Positions 1 through 13,665 of a DNA stretch of 64,000 bases are shown one piece after another. How positions within the stretch are numbered: the first letter of the stretch is position 1; every line of letters begins with the position of its first letter. The notes beneath the pieces were generated by a model that was given only the letters and a program-made list of their open reading frames with translations, was not told where the DNA came from and ran no database searches. Position numbers and translations under genes: made by a program. The DNA lies in assembly GCA_027422505.1 (NCBI GenBank), contig JAPQWV010000125.1, forward strand, positions 744,001-808,000. Direction: 5' to 3'. This DNA is from Craterostigma plantagineum (taxonomy: Eukaryota; Streptophyta; Magnoliopsida; Lamiales; Linderniaceae).

Positions 1-774
1 GGGTGATTCTTGCTTACTAGTAAAGATGAAGATGATGATGCATTATAATTTATAACACTTATGTTGTGAGTAAGAGATGGGATATGCCTTCATTGATTTA
101 CTTTGTTGATGATGATTGTGATTGTGATGGCTTGTGGGAGATTGTGGGAGGTGTTTAAATCTTATATTTTGAGGGGTTCACACAATGTTTTCTATCTTGA
201 TGATGGATGCAATAATTTTTTATGAGCTTATGTATGTTTATGGGAAGCAGAGGGGAAAAAAAACCATTTCAATGAGTGGAATATAAAATATTATTGGTGA
301 TTAGGTAGGGATGTGGAAAGCAAACGGTCGCTACTATAAAATTGAAGCAATGACTCAAAACTCGGTTGAAATCGTCTGTCCCACATTCATGTCCCACTTC
401 TCATCCCACTTTGTTAAAATAATTCTTACGATTATCGAAAAATATATGATATGGATATCAAATTGATATCATAAAACAAAGAATAAATTAGATGTGTTTA
501 TTTATTTTTTTTTTTTGTTTCGAGAAAAGAAAACGTGCCCAACTTTTTAAAAAAGTAACTACACAAGAAAACACTAATAACATGCTGTTATTAGCAACAA
601 CAATAGTGTGTGAAAACACACATGAATAATACAAGACAAATACAATAGTACACTAACAAAATCAGTTTCTGGAAAATCGTAACAGAACAACAAAAATATA
701 CACTTAAACACTTCAAAATAATCCTAACATACATATACCTCTACAATCATACCTGTAATAAACCTTAAACTCAC
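1..774. other. Intergenic, 3' flank of the NLP gene
   Basis: AT-rich sequence in which I see no gene, RNA or element with recognisable ends. The part next to the NLP stop codon is probably the 3' untranslated region of that minus-strand gene, but no poly(A) signal was pinned down. Confidence 0.5.
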
Positions 775-3700
775 TCACTGCCCAGAGCTTTCACATGAGC
801 TTCCAAGATTTGCATTGATGTCATGAACCAAAACTCTCACGATATTACTGCCCGACGAAGACGACGAACTCGACAAATCGATGCATTCGTGCAAATCCGC
901 GTCACAGGCTATCAAAACCCACTCGTGATCGTCGTCGAGATATTTGATATCGAAAGTGCCCATTTCCAACTTCAGCCTCTTCGAAACCTCTTCTCTCAAA
1001 CTCAATACACCTGCATCAGTTTTGAGTCGAAACCTTATGATATCTTCCCTGTAAGCAGCTTTTACGGTAACGATCTTCGAATGGTATATCTCTTGCTGAT
1101 TTCTTCCGCCCAAATCGACCTTTGCTCCGAGATTCTCGTCCAGTAGAGCTTCGTTGGGCTGCAATAACTTTTGTAAGTCGTGGGAACTTCCCGCATCTTC
1201 GAGCAGCATTCCTCCGAACACTTCGTCGTTCGTTGTCATAAAATCGCCAGGGATAGAAATTGCTGCTGCTAAATTGATCTCTCCTATCTGCGCTTCGTCT
1301 TGGTCATTCTGAGGGGAAGTTTTGTTTCTGTCAGACGAAGTACCTTGGCACGAGGCCTGAGAAGCAGGCGCCTCTATGCTTTCTTCCCTCGAGCCACTTT
1401 GAGTTCTCGATCGATCATTTCTTCCTTTACCTCTCGAAATCGGGGTTCTTAGCTGCTGTGGGTCGTGGATTTGTTCGTCGAATTGAGGGATGTTGACATC
1501 TTTCTCTTGAAAATCCAACGGTTTCTGGCCAGATAAGCTTTGTGGGTTTGCTCCGTTTATATTTGCTGCCCAAGGTGGGATGGGATTTGCGTCTAATGAA
1601 GTCAAACTGAACGAGCCTTCTCCTCCGCCTTGCACTGATTCGATCACACGCTTTAGCTTTGAAAGAGAACGGTTGACTTTGTTTATCTTACGTGAGGGCC
1701 AACGAGAGATTCCGTGCTGGCGACATATGCGCTTCATGGTAGTAGGGCACACTGGAAAACAACGCAAACGACGAGTAATAGAATTAGGTTAGACTGTAAG
1801 TTAAATGAAACTTTAACAGTTCGTCTGATAAAAAAGAGATCAGCATACCGCCGAGGCTCTTCGCAGCATCCTTAAGACTTCCGGCGAAATACTGCTGCAG
1901 AACCTCTAGACTGATAGTCTTCTCAGCCTTTCCCCGTTTTCTCTCAGACTTCTTCTTGCCACTATTAACTTGATTACCATTGCTCACATTTTCGTTGACT
2001 TTATTAACGTTTAGCTCTGCCTTTACGCCTTCAACGATCGGTAAACTGACATTCCTCGTAGGAGAAGAAACGACATAGTTTTGTTTCAAATCAGCTTTCT
2101 CATCCGAAGATGCCTTAACGATCTCAATTGCCCTCCATTCCTCATCAATATCCTTGCCCGAAGCAACCCTGAGGCTCCCAAAATGCTGCTTTACGGTCAG
2201 CAAAATAGAGTCCAACAACGCCTTCTGCTCCTGAAAACTTTCGACGCTAGTGGGCAGAAAGAATTCAAGGACATAGTCGTCATTTCCAGTAAATTTGCTC
2301 CTCAGGCAAATCGCAAAACTGCTCCTCAGCCCGAACATTTTCGCATAGTGCACCAAAGGGTACTGAGTCTTGCAAAACTCCGCAACATTCGGACAGAAAC
2401 ACGAACTTTTCGACGCAAAAGCTTTCCCAGCAACGCCTTGGCCCTTCTGAAGGTGATGCTCCGCACAGGCGTCTCTAAAGCCCCACATGTGAGCGTCGAC
2501 CACGTAAAAAGCCACCTCGGTCGTGGACATGCATACTTGGCCCTTGCAGCTGCCGTCGAAGCTGCTGCAGTTTTTCTTGAAGCTTCCTCCGTTTGCTAAG
2601 ATGCTTCCGTGCATGCATGGGACCCACGTCTGGGCTAGTGGGAGCGTGTGGGTCTCGCAGACCACTGTGATTATCTCCAATATTTCAGCGAGTGCGTTTT
2701 GGCGCCCTTGATTGCATATCTGCGCATCAGAATGAAACATCAAGTTGTTAAAGATAAATCTCTAGCTGAAATTGTCCCGAAATTAAACGTCTGGCTTATC
2801 TGTTACCTGCGTGCTTCGATGATCTAATATCTCTGAACTTTTCAAATTTACAGCCTGCAGAAGAAGGATTTTAGTTAGGCTGTGAATCCTGAGGATGGGC
2901 AATGCGATTCAGCGTAGAGAATAGGATAGCAACAAAAATACTACCTCGAGCGCTTTGCAGACTTTATCAACTTCAGGGGCATAATTGATAATAGGGGAGG
3001 TCATAATGAGCTCAAGGACCCCAACACAGGTCAGCCCCAAAGGTTCAAAGACGGGCAAGGCTAAAGTCCCTCGAACATTGTAATGCAAAGCATGGTTCAG
3101 GCGTGGGAACTCCTTGCTCGAATAGTACTGCACGTTAGGCGACCACTCGGGCAGTTTCTGTTTGAATACACGTCCGGGTAGCCCGAGGTCTCCATCAGCG
3201 TCCCCATCGACGGAGAACATGTATATCTGAGAAACCATCCTATATTGATGGAGCCCATTGCTGTTGTGATCGAGTACAAACGGTTGTCCTGAAGTAGTGA
3301 GCATGAATCGATCGCCGTGTTTCACGGGTGCCCAAACCTGAGCTAGGACGTGCTGTTCGGTCGAATCTTTGAAGTATCTCAAGGCTCGAGCCATCCTTTC
3401 TTTAATCACACAAGTTCCATCTATGTTGTTGTCTAGTGGCATCAGCCCTACGAATGGAGAAGGCAGCTGCTTTCTGTCGTCGTGGTGAGATTCATTGTCT
3501 TTTACACCGTCGGAATTTCGAGTATCTGCATATAAGATTAAGATTCAAACGAACATCTACAGAAGATGAAAGTCTATGATAACTGTGGACGAAAAATCAA
3601 GCTATTCAATATTTGGATTGGATTTCACAATTAAAAGTTAAGGAGATTTGCCCAACCCCCAAGCTTGATTGAGATTTCTTATCGATGAGATAAGAGCTTG

Positions 3701-4105
3701 ATTTGAACTAATTTTGACACAGAAGATAGGTAACGAAGCTCTTCACGGTCAACGATTATCAATCGAATTGTTCACAATATAGTACAGTCAACTCCACAGC
3801 TTAATTGAAAACACGATTGAACCATCGATTAGGGATATAAAGAAAAACGTACAGGAGAGCATCCTTAAACCACCGCCACCAGCCACAAAACCGCCGCCGC
3901 CGTTGCTGACGTCATCGGGAAACGACCAGAGCGGTGAGAACGGCTGCTGCTGCTGCTGCTGTTGGAGGTGCTCGGAGCTTGGTATGAAAAACGGAGATCC
4001 AACTATTTGATCCAACGGCCACGGACCGTCGAGATCGAGGTCAAAGTCCATCATGAATCTGCTGTTTTTGGTATCCTCTTCGGGATCCGAGGGCATTTTC
4101 GTCAC
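775..4105 (-). CDS. NLP7: NIN-like protein, NLP6/7 type (RWP-RK transcription factor)
   Basis: Five exons: 3853-4105, 2945-3525, 2807-2854, 1849-2719, 775-1751. All junctions are GT-AG and the reading phases join without a break, giving 909 residues, normal for the family. The N-terminus has the acidic NLP6/7 signature [16 protein letters not shown], followed by a short poly-Gln run. Exons 2-4 form the long GAF-like nitrate-responsive region. The RWP-RK DNA-binding domain (about residues 560-611, containing [15 protein letters not shown]) is split by intron 4. A PB1 interaction domain lies near residues 810-895. In the family, NLP6/7 move to the nucleus on nitrate and activate nitrate-assimilation genes through nitrate-responsive elements. 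That role is inferred from family membership. The start at 4105 precedes a second in-frame Met nearby. No lesion is seen and the gene looks functional. Confidence 0.95.
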
Positions 4106-4614
4106 GAAAACTAGCAGTACGTAGAGATTATCAAGCTCTTCAACTGCTCTCCGTGATGATTATCTGGTAATTTCGAAGGTCGAAGACGACGAAATAACTG
4201 ATGTGTGGAGGAGAGAAATATGAAGATGATGATGATGACGATGATTTTGGATGGTATGTTAATAAATGGTGATGATGATTCCATTTCCATTGTAGAGTAG
4301 AAAAATTAATATAAAACGGACATATTATTAAAAATCCATAAAATTCGAATGATGATATAAATACGAATAATATAATAATATTCGTGATTGAGTATGGTGG
4401 TGGGAATCTATCCAAGAACCAGTATCCTAGCGTTTCCATTATTTCCTTCTTTTTCATGTTCTTTTTGTGATGACATATATATCAATTTAGACCTCATTTA
4501 TTTTTTTAACCCTTTTTTTCCTAGTGGGCAGCGATATGAAAAGACAAATGCGAAAAAATGAGATAATTTAATCGAAAAATAAACAAAAGAAGAATGTATT
4601 TATAGTATTGGGGC
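4106..4614. other. Leader and promoter region of the NLP gene
   Basis: Sequence upstream of the minus-strand NLP start. It holds short GAT/ATC-rich runs and small open frames of no recognisable identity. I could not place a TATA box or transcription start with confidence. Confidence 0.35.
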
Positions 4615-4622
4615 CTCAAAAT

Positions 4623-5499
4623 TAGGGGTGGTTCGGTACGGTATACCGTACCAAAACTGTGATACCGTATACCGTACCGAAATTTCGGTATCCAAAAAAA
4701 TCATACCAATACCATACCAAAATTTCGGTATACCTTAAATTTCGATACGGTATCATACCGAAATTTCGGTATGGTATCGGTATCATACCTTCTATACCAT
4801 TCACACAGAGGGTTTTTTTACCATGCATGTCTCGTAACTCGTTAATTCGATGTGTTGGAATTTTTAATCAATTCAAACTCCTTAGCCCAATAAGATAGAT
4901 TATTAATACCAAAATTTTCAAAATAAAAAGATTTTTAACCTTAAATAATTTACATATTTTAGTCAGTCTCTTAGTAAGACAAAAAACTTTACATAACCAC
5001 AAAATACAACTTTATATACAGATTAATTAGGAAGCGGCTATATTTAAAAAATTAGTGAAGATTAACAAAAAGTAATTGCATTGCATCTTCACGCTTTCAA
5101 AATCATGAAAAAAAGGCAAAAATTAAACGTTACTTGAGTTACATAAGTAAAGTATGGTGGGCCTAATATTAGAAAGTTGTGTATAAGTTAATATTTATTG
5201 GCTAAATAAGTTTGAGAAGATCCTTAATTTTTCATTTTATATTTTTTGAAATAATATAATATATATAGGTGTGTGTATATATATATATAAAATATATTAA
5301 AAATTTTAGTGTTTCGGTATTTCGGTATAATCGGTATACCTTATTTTCAAAATTTTCATACCATTTCCGTACCGAAAATTTTCGGTACGGTATCATACCT
5401 TACCAAAAACTTCGGTATACCAAAATTTTCGATATTTTCGATACGATTCGATACGATAAGGACGGTATTTCGGTATTTTGGTATTTTTTCCCAACCCTA
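4623..5499. mobile_element. Non-autonomous hAT-like element, GGTATACC family, copy 1
   Basis: 877-bp element bounded by an exact 8-bp target duplication CTCAAAAT (4615-4622 and 5500-5507). The ends are TAGGGGTGG on the left and TAGGGTTGGG on the complement of the right end, as in hAT terminal repeats. The two subterminal regions are packed with short repeats of TTCGGTATACCGAA type, while the centre is AT-rich. There is no transposase. A second copy lies in reverse orientation at 55655-56528. Confidence 0.85.
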
Positions 5500-5507
5500 C
5501 TCAAAAT

Positions 5508-6349
5508 ATTAGGTTTTAGTTAACTTTTTCCATAAATACATTACCTAATTAAGTTGATGTGGCCCTAAAAATCGAGGTCTCAAAATATTTGGGCCTAATT
5601 AATTTTTCTTATATAACTGTACTACCAAATAAGTTCACGGAGGCATAAAGCTCTTGCTTTAGTTGCTTTACCCAAAAGCCGGTCCTGGCTAGTGTCGAAG
5701 ATATAAGATAATTTTCTCAACTTTTTTTTTTTAATAATATTTGACATTATTTATTTATTTTTAGTGAAGATTCAATTTCGAGTAAAGATTCAACCCCATT
5801 CTCCGCAAAAAAAGTAAAGTTTCTTCGACAACGGTTTTTGTATTCTGCCAAACGAAATAAGACAAAGCAACGAAACATTAATTACATAAAGTGCGTTTTA
5901 ATTTCCCTTTCAAGTGCCCCATAATTGGATCGTTTTTATTTTGTAGTTTCAGGTAAGGCAAAGTAGGTGGTCTGTGCTCTTTCTTTTATTACACTAACGA
6001 TGATTCAGTAATTTTCTAATGACAAAACTTGTATGTTATTGCAAATGGATGATGCACAAAGCAAGAATGATTAGGGGTGATTATTGTTTATTTATTACAA
6101 AGATTGATCATTAATAATAACTTGTAGGCCTTGGCCCTTGACTTAATTAATTAAATTGAAGCCGCCTAAACCTACTTTAATCATCCTACTTACTGCATTC
6201 TTTTACACAATGGATGTTGATGCAATATAACACCAATGAATATTCAAGAACCATTGACTAATGATCCGTGACAAATCGAATCAATTCAAATAAATCATAT
6301 CTAATTTTGAGTTAGACGTATTCAAATCGTGGTCGACTATCATGGTGGT

Positions 6350-6410
<61 letters not shown>

Positions 6411-7853
6411 CCTTCCACTCGTAATTGTGTATTTCATATTAACTATCTTCTTCTTTTTCCTTACGGTGATATTGTTTTCTCTGAGATTACTTCAATCTTA
6501 AGGATGATTACATATTGTTAATCACGTAGTCGTTGTAACTGAGGAGCAAACAGACTTATATAAGTGTATGTGTCAAAATCATATCATAAAAATATATAAA
6601 AAACAAAAATATCTTGGCAATCATGTTGAGAGTTGAGACGACATTGAATTATTATCTATCATATAGTAGTTTCAAGGTTATATGTACACTGGCCCCACGC
6701 TCAAACTCACAGACACACACGTGGATGCATACGAATTATGTAGAGTAATAATATCCAAATTTTACCAAATAATATTAAGTAATGATAATATGCAACTACG
6801 TTTAAAAATGATTTTATTCTTCCATATATTCGATGCTCAATGAAATTCCTTGGGTCCACTATAACAGCTGGAATTTATTTATTTTAGTAAAAATGGAATC
6901 AACATTATCATCTATAAGATCAAGTTGCATCTAATATTAATTAGATTCCACAAGAAAACTTCGCGATACAGAAGAATCTGTAATTGGTCTCTTTCAATAC
7001 CAAGAAACCAATAAATAAATATAATAGTTGAAATCACCAACTAGCAATATTATTACTATTATTATTACTATTTCCCTTATCGATATATTTGAACTTTGAA
7101 ATATATTATGCATATAGTTAAATCTCAAAACTAAGATGTTATTTTGATAGAATATAGGAATTTAAATTTGATATTTAAAGGTAGGGAGGAGATATGTGCG
7201 ATAAACAATCAAGAATCTTGTGAATTGTGACGGTAGTCAACTTCCCCTCCAACAACAAAGGGATAACCACATACATGGTGAATGAAAAGGAGATAAATCT
7301 CTACATTATTATCTTCACTAAGTTCTCAATTTCGTTATTTTTTCAATGTTGAGATCGAGCCAAGAAAATTTGTCGAGCTCGTTATTTAAACGCCCATCCA
7401 TAATGCTCGTATTAATCTTACTTCCATATACACACACATTCCAATTCAAGATGTATGGAGAACAAAGGGCGCCAAGTCAAATAATAAAATGAACAATTGA
7501 CTTTTGTTTATTATACTATTAATTCAAAGCACTACCCTGATTAGTGCTTAACCACATCAATATTTCAATATAGCCCGTGATATTGGGATCTTCATGTACA
7601 TCTTTTGATTGAAGTCAACTAATTAATTTATTTAATTCGATAATTATTATAATTTAGAATATTCTTCGTATTTAACCACCATGGGCTTGCCTGCCGTTAT
7701 TGGGCCAACTTAGCCCGATTAAGTGGCCCAACTAAAGTCTTTTCTATGTTATAATCGATTTTTTTTTTTTTTTTTTACCTCTGAATTGTGATTTTGTATC
7801 TCTTGAAGTGGCGCTATATTCAGCTCTGCTTTTGGTTTAATCGTTGAAAGAGA
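5508..7853. other. Intergenic region between the hAT-like element and the DUF2439 gene
   Basis: About 2.3 kb of AT-rich DNA. Apart from the TA dinucleotide tract at 6355-6405 I see no gene, RNA or transposon ends. The last few hundred bases must contain the promoter of the plus-strand gene that starts at 7854. Confidence 0.5.
6355..6405. repeat. (TA)n microsatellite
   Basis: Uninterrupted alternating TA tract of about 50 bases. Likely length-variable. Confidence 0.95.
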
Positions 7854-10626
7854 ATGGAGGATGACGTTCGGTGGAACGCGATGTACACGAAGCATGTTAA
7901 GCAGAAGCGTAAAGTGTACCACGATTGCTTTCTACAGCTTCAATCCTCACGCAATAAGGTGATGTTTTCTTCTGTTTTGGTGTTGTTTTTTTCTTCGGAT
8001 ACTTGAAATCAGATTATTCACGAGGAACGCTTTATTTCCTGAATGCCGTGGTCTGCAACCGTTTCTTTTTTTTCTTATGTCTTTTCGTGACGAGTATTTG
8101 CTGCAGTCGAGCTGATATTGGCGCGAAGTATTTGCAATTTTGTGAATTTTGCCGGAATCAGTAAGTTTATCTGTAGTGTAGCTTTTGAGAGCTATCTCTG
8201 TTTTTGTGTACAATGCGATCTAGCTTCGCCGTTTGTTTCGGTCACTAATTGATGAGGCATATACTTGTAGTTGTTTGTAGTTCGCAACTCTACATTTTCC
8301 AAGTATAAAAATTCTGAAGTGCCTTAAATCAATCAGTTTACTTGAAATAGTCACGGATTATGGGCTCTGGGGCTGTCTAGCTCACAGAACATAAACAGGT
8401 TATGCTATATGATGAATACGACAAGCTCTTGGATAGTAGATTTCTGAAGAAGGATGATATCATTAAATCTGGCGAGTCACTGGTATTTGATTCCTACCTT
8501 GTTGACATTGGGGAACAGTGTAGAGACTGCAAGTACAATACTAATTTGAATCATCATGAAAATGAAATCAAAGTTAAAGTTGAAGATTGTTCAAGCCCTT
8601 CGACCATCAGCAAGTCCCAGAGTAATTCCATTTCTGTTAATATCACTTCAGTTCCCTGAGTTGGATCTTATCTCATGTATCAACGAATTGACAATTCTAC
8701 TGTTGAATTCATACAGAATTTCTGACTTCAGTGTTTTTCTTGCAAGATAAGAGGTCTACTTTTGCCCTCGGAAAACCTAAAGCTCCAGTGAGTAAGACAT
8801 GCTTGAGCCCTTCACAAAAAATTATAAGAGGTTTGCAAAATCTTGTATATTACATTTTTCGAATGGTTGTCATTCTTTGTCCTTTTAATGTTTATCTAGT
8901 TTTCTGCATGTTTTGGTCAATCTTCTGTCAACGGGTTTGATGTCTTGTGAACAATTTATAGAACTGCACAGTTTCCCATTTTAGGCCTCTAGAGAGGCAT
9001 GTCCTTGCCACAATATGCAACTGAATACTCTCATCATATATCCTGAACCTTCAGACTTCAAGAGAAATGAAGTGGACAAGTATAACTCTTCAGGGCATAG
9101 TTTTGACACAACAGAACCCATGAAGACAGGTAAAGGTTTAGGTAAATCTGGAATCTCAGTACGTTTATTTGTAAGTGTCATAATCAATATCACAGCCAGT
9201 GTACATGTACCCTGTCAAGCGTAGACCTTGAATTATTGATTGACATCAGTTAATAGTATTTACCAGTAGCTCATTTCGTGCAGAGTGGCAGGTCTTGTAC
9301 ACAACACAACTAACTCAAAGGGCAAAGAAGTTCCATGATGGCATTTTACAACTTGTGGTTCGAGGATCGCAAAGACAAGTATGGACTCCATTATAACTAG
9401 TTCGTCTTTTTCTACTATATACCATTTAAAATTATTGCCTGTACCAAATCAATTCCAGAAGCACAATGCATTTGGTTGGAAACACAGCTTTCTGATTCCC
9501 ATGAAGGAGCTTTTAGCTTTCTTAACCTTCCAATCATTATTGTTTTCAGATTATGCTTTGCGATGCAACGAGGACACAACTGGACCGAAGGTTTCTGAAA
9601 AAAGATGAAACGGTTTGCTCTGGTGAAACATTAAAGCTTGATGGTCACTTAGTGGAGATTGGGGAACAAGAGATTATTCGTGACTCTGTAGCTGGCGCAG
9701 ATCTTGTGGGAGAAAAAGTTGAACCAGTCAGAAAAGCTGGTGTGGCTAATAACAAACTCCGAGTTACCAACAATAAGAATTCCTCTGCTGGTAAGTTCCC
9801 CCTCCACCATTTCACAAAAACCTCACATGAAAAAAAGAAGATTTGTACTACTTGTGAGACTTTCTGTAGACTCTTAATTCGATTTGTTTAGGCTTCACAA
9901 TATATTCGGTTCTTGAAAATATAATTTTTTTTCTATTGCTTTTATATGATCATTTTTCTATTATCATTTCGTCGGAAATTTTTTCTAATATGCTTCCATG
10001 TTATTCTTGATTTCAAGGGAGAAGTGTATTCAAGACCCCTCCTCCATTGAAACCCATCAACACTAGTGATTCAAGCATCAACGTCGACAGAGGCAAATCT
10101 GGTTCAAGAATCCTTGCAGATGAGCCTACTAAGCGCGGTGGTAAATAAGCTCTTTATCCCCAAACCAACCCCCAATTTTATTCTTTCAGGATCTTTCTCC
10201 CCTTCCTATCCCGCTACTCCATTTGCGAAACTCATTCGAAATTTTTTTGTGACAGTGAATGAGATCTTGTCAACGCTCAGAAAGCCTATTCAGAAGAAAA
10301 ACGTTGCCGCGAACAATTCGTCAGACGCCATTCATTCCAATACCAAAGATCATCGAACTACCAAAGAGTGTCCCGACGAACTCAGTGTAAAAAATCCGAC
10401 AGTGGAAGTCGGCGAAAAAACCTCAAACTTCCGTCCCAATCAAGAAGGTTGCGAGGAGCATGAAAATTCAACCAACAGCAGAAATAATTCCTATGGAGAT
10501 GTTAGTATTGTTGCTGGTGAAGGTTTGATTGATTCTAACAAACTCTTCGATAGAGAGGAAAAAGGTCCCGAGAGGGATTCTCCTACAGAAACACGAGAAT
10601 TTCCAAACTTCGACCTCGGATTTTGA
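7854..10626 (+). CDS. Protein with two DUF2439 (ZGRF1/Mte1/Dbl2 N-terminal type) domains
   Basis: Eight exons: 7854-7958, 8399-8621, 8747-8830, 9055-9129, 9284-9378, 9550-9790, 10018-10140, 10256-10626. All phases join, giving 438 residues. Residues about 7-75 (exons 1-2) and 163-235 (exons 5-6) are two copies of one domain. Each copy has a half with VxYxxxxxQKRKxxHD or LYTTQLTQRAKKFHDG, an intron at the same place, then a second half with DSRFLKKDD or DRRFLKKDE followed by SGE and VDIGEQ or VEIGEQ. This is the DUF2439 domain found at the N-terminus of the vertebrate helicase ZGRF1 and in yeast Mte1/Dbl2, proteins of recombination and replication-fork repair. No helicase domain is present and the rest is low-complexity. 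A DNA-repair role is inferred from the domain only. The donor of exon 2 is the least certain junction. Confidence 0.82.
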
Positions 10627-11034
10627 AGATAACACAGTTTGGCTAATATCGTCATGCATGCATGCATGTGGAAGGTATGTTTTTTCAACAAGTATGCGAA
10701 ATTAAAAGCGTCTGCTTTACACTGGTGTGGGGTTAGATGAGCGTAATGAACATTCAGTCCATAATGTGATCTAATAACCTAATGCTGTAATGACTGCAAT
10801 GAATTTGTATCCCTTCTTTTCAACCTTAGTTGCGAAGATTCAATGATGTCCCAGATCAATTAATTATTATTGTGATCATGATTATTTAGAAAACACTAGT
10901 CGCTTGTTTGGAGAAAAAAAAAAAACAAATATAGAACACACGAATATATAATTCGATTAGAGGACATCAAAAGACGAAATGACACCCTCACATCTCTATC
11001 AATCAAATCTCAATATTCAACCAACTCCCATGAT
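10627..11034. other. 3' flank of the DUF2439 gene
   Basis: AT-rich sequence up to the LTR element. It presumably includes the 3' untranslated region of the upstream gene. Nothing else is recognised. Confidence 0.45.
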
Positions 11035-11039
11035 GATTA

Positions 11040-11575
11040 TGTTGGGGTTGAGCGGTAATATTTAATTCTGGGTCAGCGGTAGTTGTATTTGGACCCCGCG
11101 ACAATTTATCGGGATATTAAATAAAACTGAAAGACACCTAAAGAACACCGAGAATTTTACGTGGTTCGGCCAATACCGCCTACATCCACGGAGAGACAAT
11201 AGTTTTACTATATTTGAGAATATTACACCGTACAAAATAACGCTCGTGTTTAAACCCAAACCGAGACCCCTTACCCACTCGGGTAATGTTTTTGTACTCA
11301 CTCTCAGTTACCTAGTAAAAACTACACCCGTTCTCACCCTTATCCGGACAAGATTTCTCCCTTTTTTTATTTTTCCCTTTCATTTTTCCTCACCTCTCTC
11401 TCTTACTCGCTTCCTCTCTCTCAATTTGGGGTAATCAATAATGAAACCAACGTGCCTCTTTTATAGGCACACCAAACACTCAAATACTTCAGTGCATAGA
11501 TCACCATATGGGTAGGTGTAATAGATTTCCTCCGTGACTTTTCAACCACAAAAAAAAAATGAGCTGGACCTAACA
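11040..11575 (-). repeat. LTR (3' LTR of the 11.0-kb element)
   Basis: 536 bp, begins TGTTGGGG and ends CTAACA on the plus strand. Direct repeat of 13127-13665. Confidence 0.88.
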
Positions 11576-12333
11576 ATTCTCCCCCTCCAGCGACATTCAG
11601 CATCTTCTCCAAAGAGCACTCCAGTGAACTCGAGAATGAGAGTAATCCTTTCGTATATACCACGAACATCCATTGGCCTCCGTTGTAGCACCTACACATA
11701 ATCCGAATCAAGAATTTCGATCATACCCAACTTATGTGCAGCTATGTTGAACCGACTCGACCCGTCGATTCCCGAAGAGGGACTTCGATGCAACCCCTTC
11801 TCCAGCAGGATTTTTCTTCTCACCATCGTCTGCTTTTATACCACGCTCGAGCGATTTTCGTGAACCCATCGAAGTCAGAGTATTATATACCATACTCACA
11901 TCCAGACGATACAAACTTTCTCGCTCTTCTCACTTTTGGTAGGACCATTTCCGCCATGTGTGATTTTCCCAGACTCCCCCTGCTATGAAAGCTCTATAGC
12001 CCTGGAATCTGACCGACTCAAGAATATTAAATTCTACGCAACTTTGAGACGTCACACCACCCAAAATGCGTACTGCTCTGTCAACCATTTTGATCTTCCC
12101 CGTTCCAACACACCGAACAACACAACGAAATCCATTGGCCGTGGAGATCGAAAAACCGTTCGCATTTTTCCGGAACGCATCAAATATTCTCTTGGAGCAA
12201 ACCCGAATTTAATATCTTTTTTCCTGAGAACGAGCGCTATCATTAGAGACTGTGAGAATGTCTCCAAGATAAACCGTGTGCTACCTCCATTGTGAAATTT
12301 TCCTAGCCGCTTGTCCTTCTTCCTTCAAGTCGG

Positions 12334-12375
12334 ACAATTTCTCCTGATGTGTCCCGACTCACCACACATATAGCA
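12334..12375 (-). pseudogene. Gag zinc-knuckle remnant
   Basis: The minus strand reads CYMCGESGHIRRNC, a perfect CX2CX4HX4C retroviral-type zinc knuckle, the only clear Gag feature of this element. The frames around it are interrupted, so no complete gag gene remains. Confidence 0.7.
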
Positions 12376-13126
12376 TCACATGCTCTTCCCGCCACCTGGC
12401 TTTGGACCTGCTGCTGTCTCCAAATCTCCTGGCATGTGACCTTCCTCTACGACTCTCTCCATGTATAGACAACGCCCAACTATCACCATAATTTGACCGC
12501 CTCCTCTCCAAAAGAGTTGACTCCACCATCCACTGCCTTCACTGGCTCGTACCAGATGGTTGTGATCAAATTATCATACGAATCAGGAAGAGAGGTAAGA
12601 AGTAAGTGGGCCTTACTTCTTCCTCTTTCGACACATCTTGACCCCAAATTTTCCGTTATTTACTCCGACTTTTCCTCATCTCCCATCAAAGCTTATCACC
12701 TAGCCTTGACGAACACATCCTTCACTCTTCTCTGCCGCAGAGTGAAATCTCCCGCACGAGCACCTTGTCGCACTTTGCTGTCATCCGTCGTTATTATCCT
12801 TGCAAAGATTCAACAGCCCGGACCAAATAGTACTGATCGGATATTTCCCTAGAAAGGCTAACGACCTGCCTCACAACACTATTGCCATAACTCGCCAAAT
12901 CTCCACCGTCGCACAAGCTCCGCCCGACATCGAGCATACCATAACGATAACCATCTTGTATCATCATTTTTTCAGCACAAGGCATCACCTCGTTGAACCT
13001 AGCTCTGACACTGGCTCCCCCCGATCGATAATCCCTTCTGATATCTTTTCTGATGTGGAAGTTCAGACACAGCTGCAACCACAGAGCATACTCAGAATAT
13101 CAGCAGGATTTGGCTCTGATACCACT

Positions 13127-13665
13127 TGTTGGGGTTGAGCGGTAATATTTAATTCAGGGCCAGCAGTAGTTGTATTTGGACCCCGCGATAATTTGTCGGG
13201 ATATTAAATAAAGCCGAAAGACACCTAAAGAACACCGAGAATTTTACGTGGTTCGGCTAATACCGCCTACATCCACGGAGAGACAATAGTTTTACTATAT
13301 TTGAGAATATTACACCGTACAAAATAACGTTCGTGTTTAAACCCAAACCCGAGACCCCTTATCCACTCGGGTAATGTTTTGTACTCACTCTCAGTTACCT
13401 AGTAAAAACTACACTCATTCTCATCCTTATCCTCCCGGACAAGATTTCTCCCTTTTTTTTCTTTTTCCCTTTCATTTTTCCTCACCTCTCACTCTTACTC
13501 ACTTCCTCTCTCTCAATTTGGGGTAATCAACAACGAAACCAACGTGCCTCTTTTATAGGCACACCAAACCCTCAAATACGTTAGTGCATAGATCACCATA
13601 TGGGTAGGTGTAATAGATTTCCTCCGTGACTTTTCAACCACAAAAAAAATGAGCTGGACCTAACA
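13127..13665 (-). repeat. LTR (5' LTR of the 11.0-kb element)
   Basis: 539 bp. The primer-binding site lies immediately inside it at about 13111-13125 on the minus strand. Confidence 0.88.

Larger units (their letters stand above)
11040..13665 (-). mobile_element. LTR retrotransposon without pol (gag remnant), minus strand
   Basis: Bounded by the 5-bp duplication GATTA (11035-11039 and 13666-13670). Two similar LTRs run from TG to CA, at 11040-11575 and 13127-13665. Next to the right LTR, on the minus strand, is the primer-binding site TGGTATCAGAGCC, complementary to initiator Met-tRNA. A purine-rich tract (GGAGGGGGAGAAT on the minus strand) abuts the left LTR. The 1.55-kb internal region keeps one CCHC zinc knuckle but no protease, integrase or reverse transcriptase. 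The LTRs differ at scattered bases, so the insertion is not very recent. Confidence 0.88.

Noticed and set aside
4140..4457. Minus-strand open frame upstream of the NLP start, possible upstream coding exon or uORF
   Set aside because: Low-complexity, no conserved motif, and not in frame with the NLP start. At most an incidental frame in the leader.
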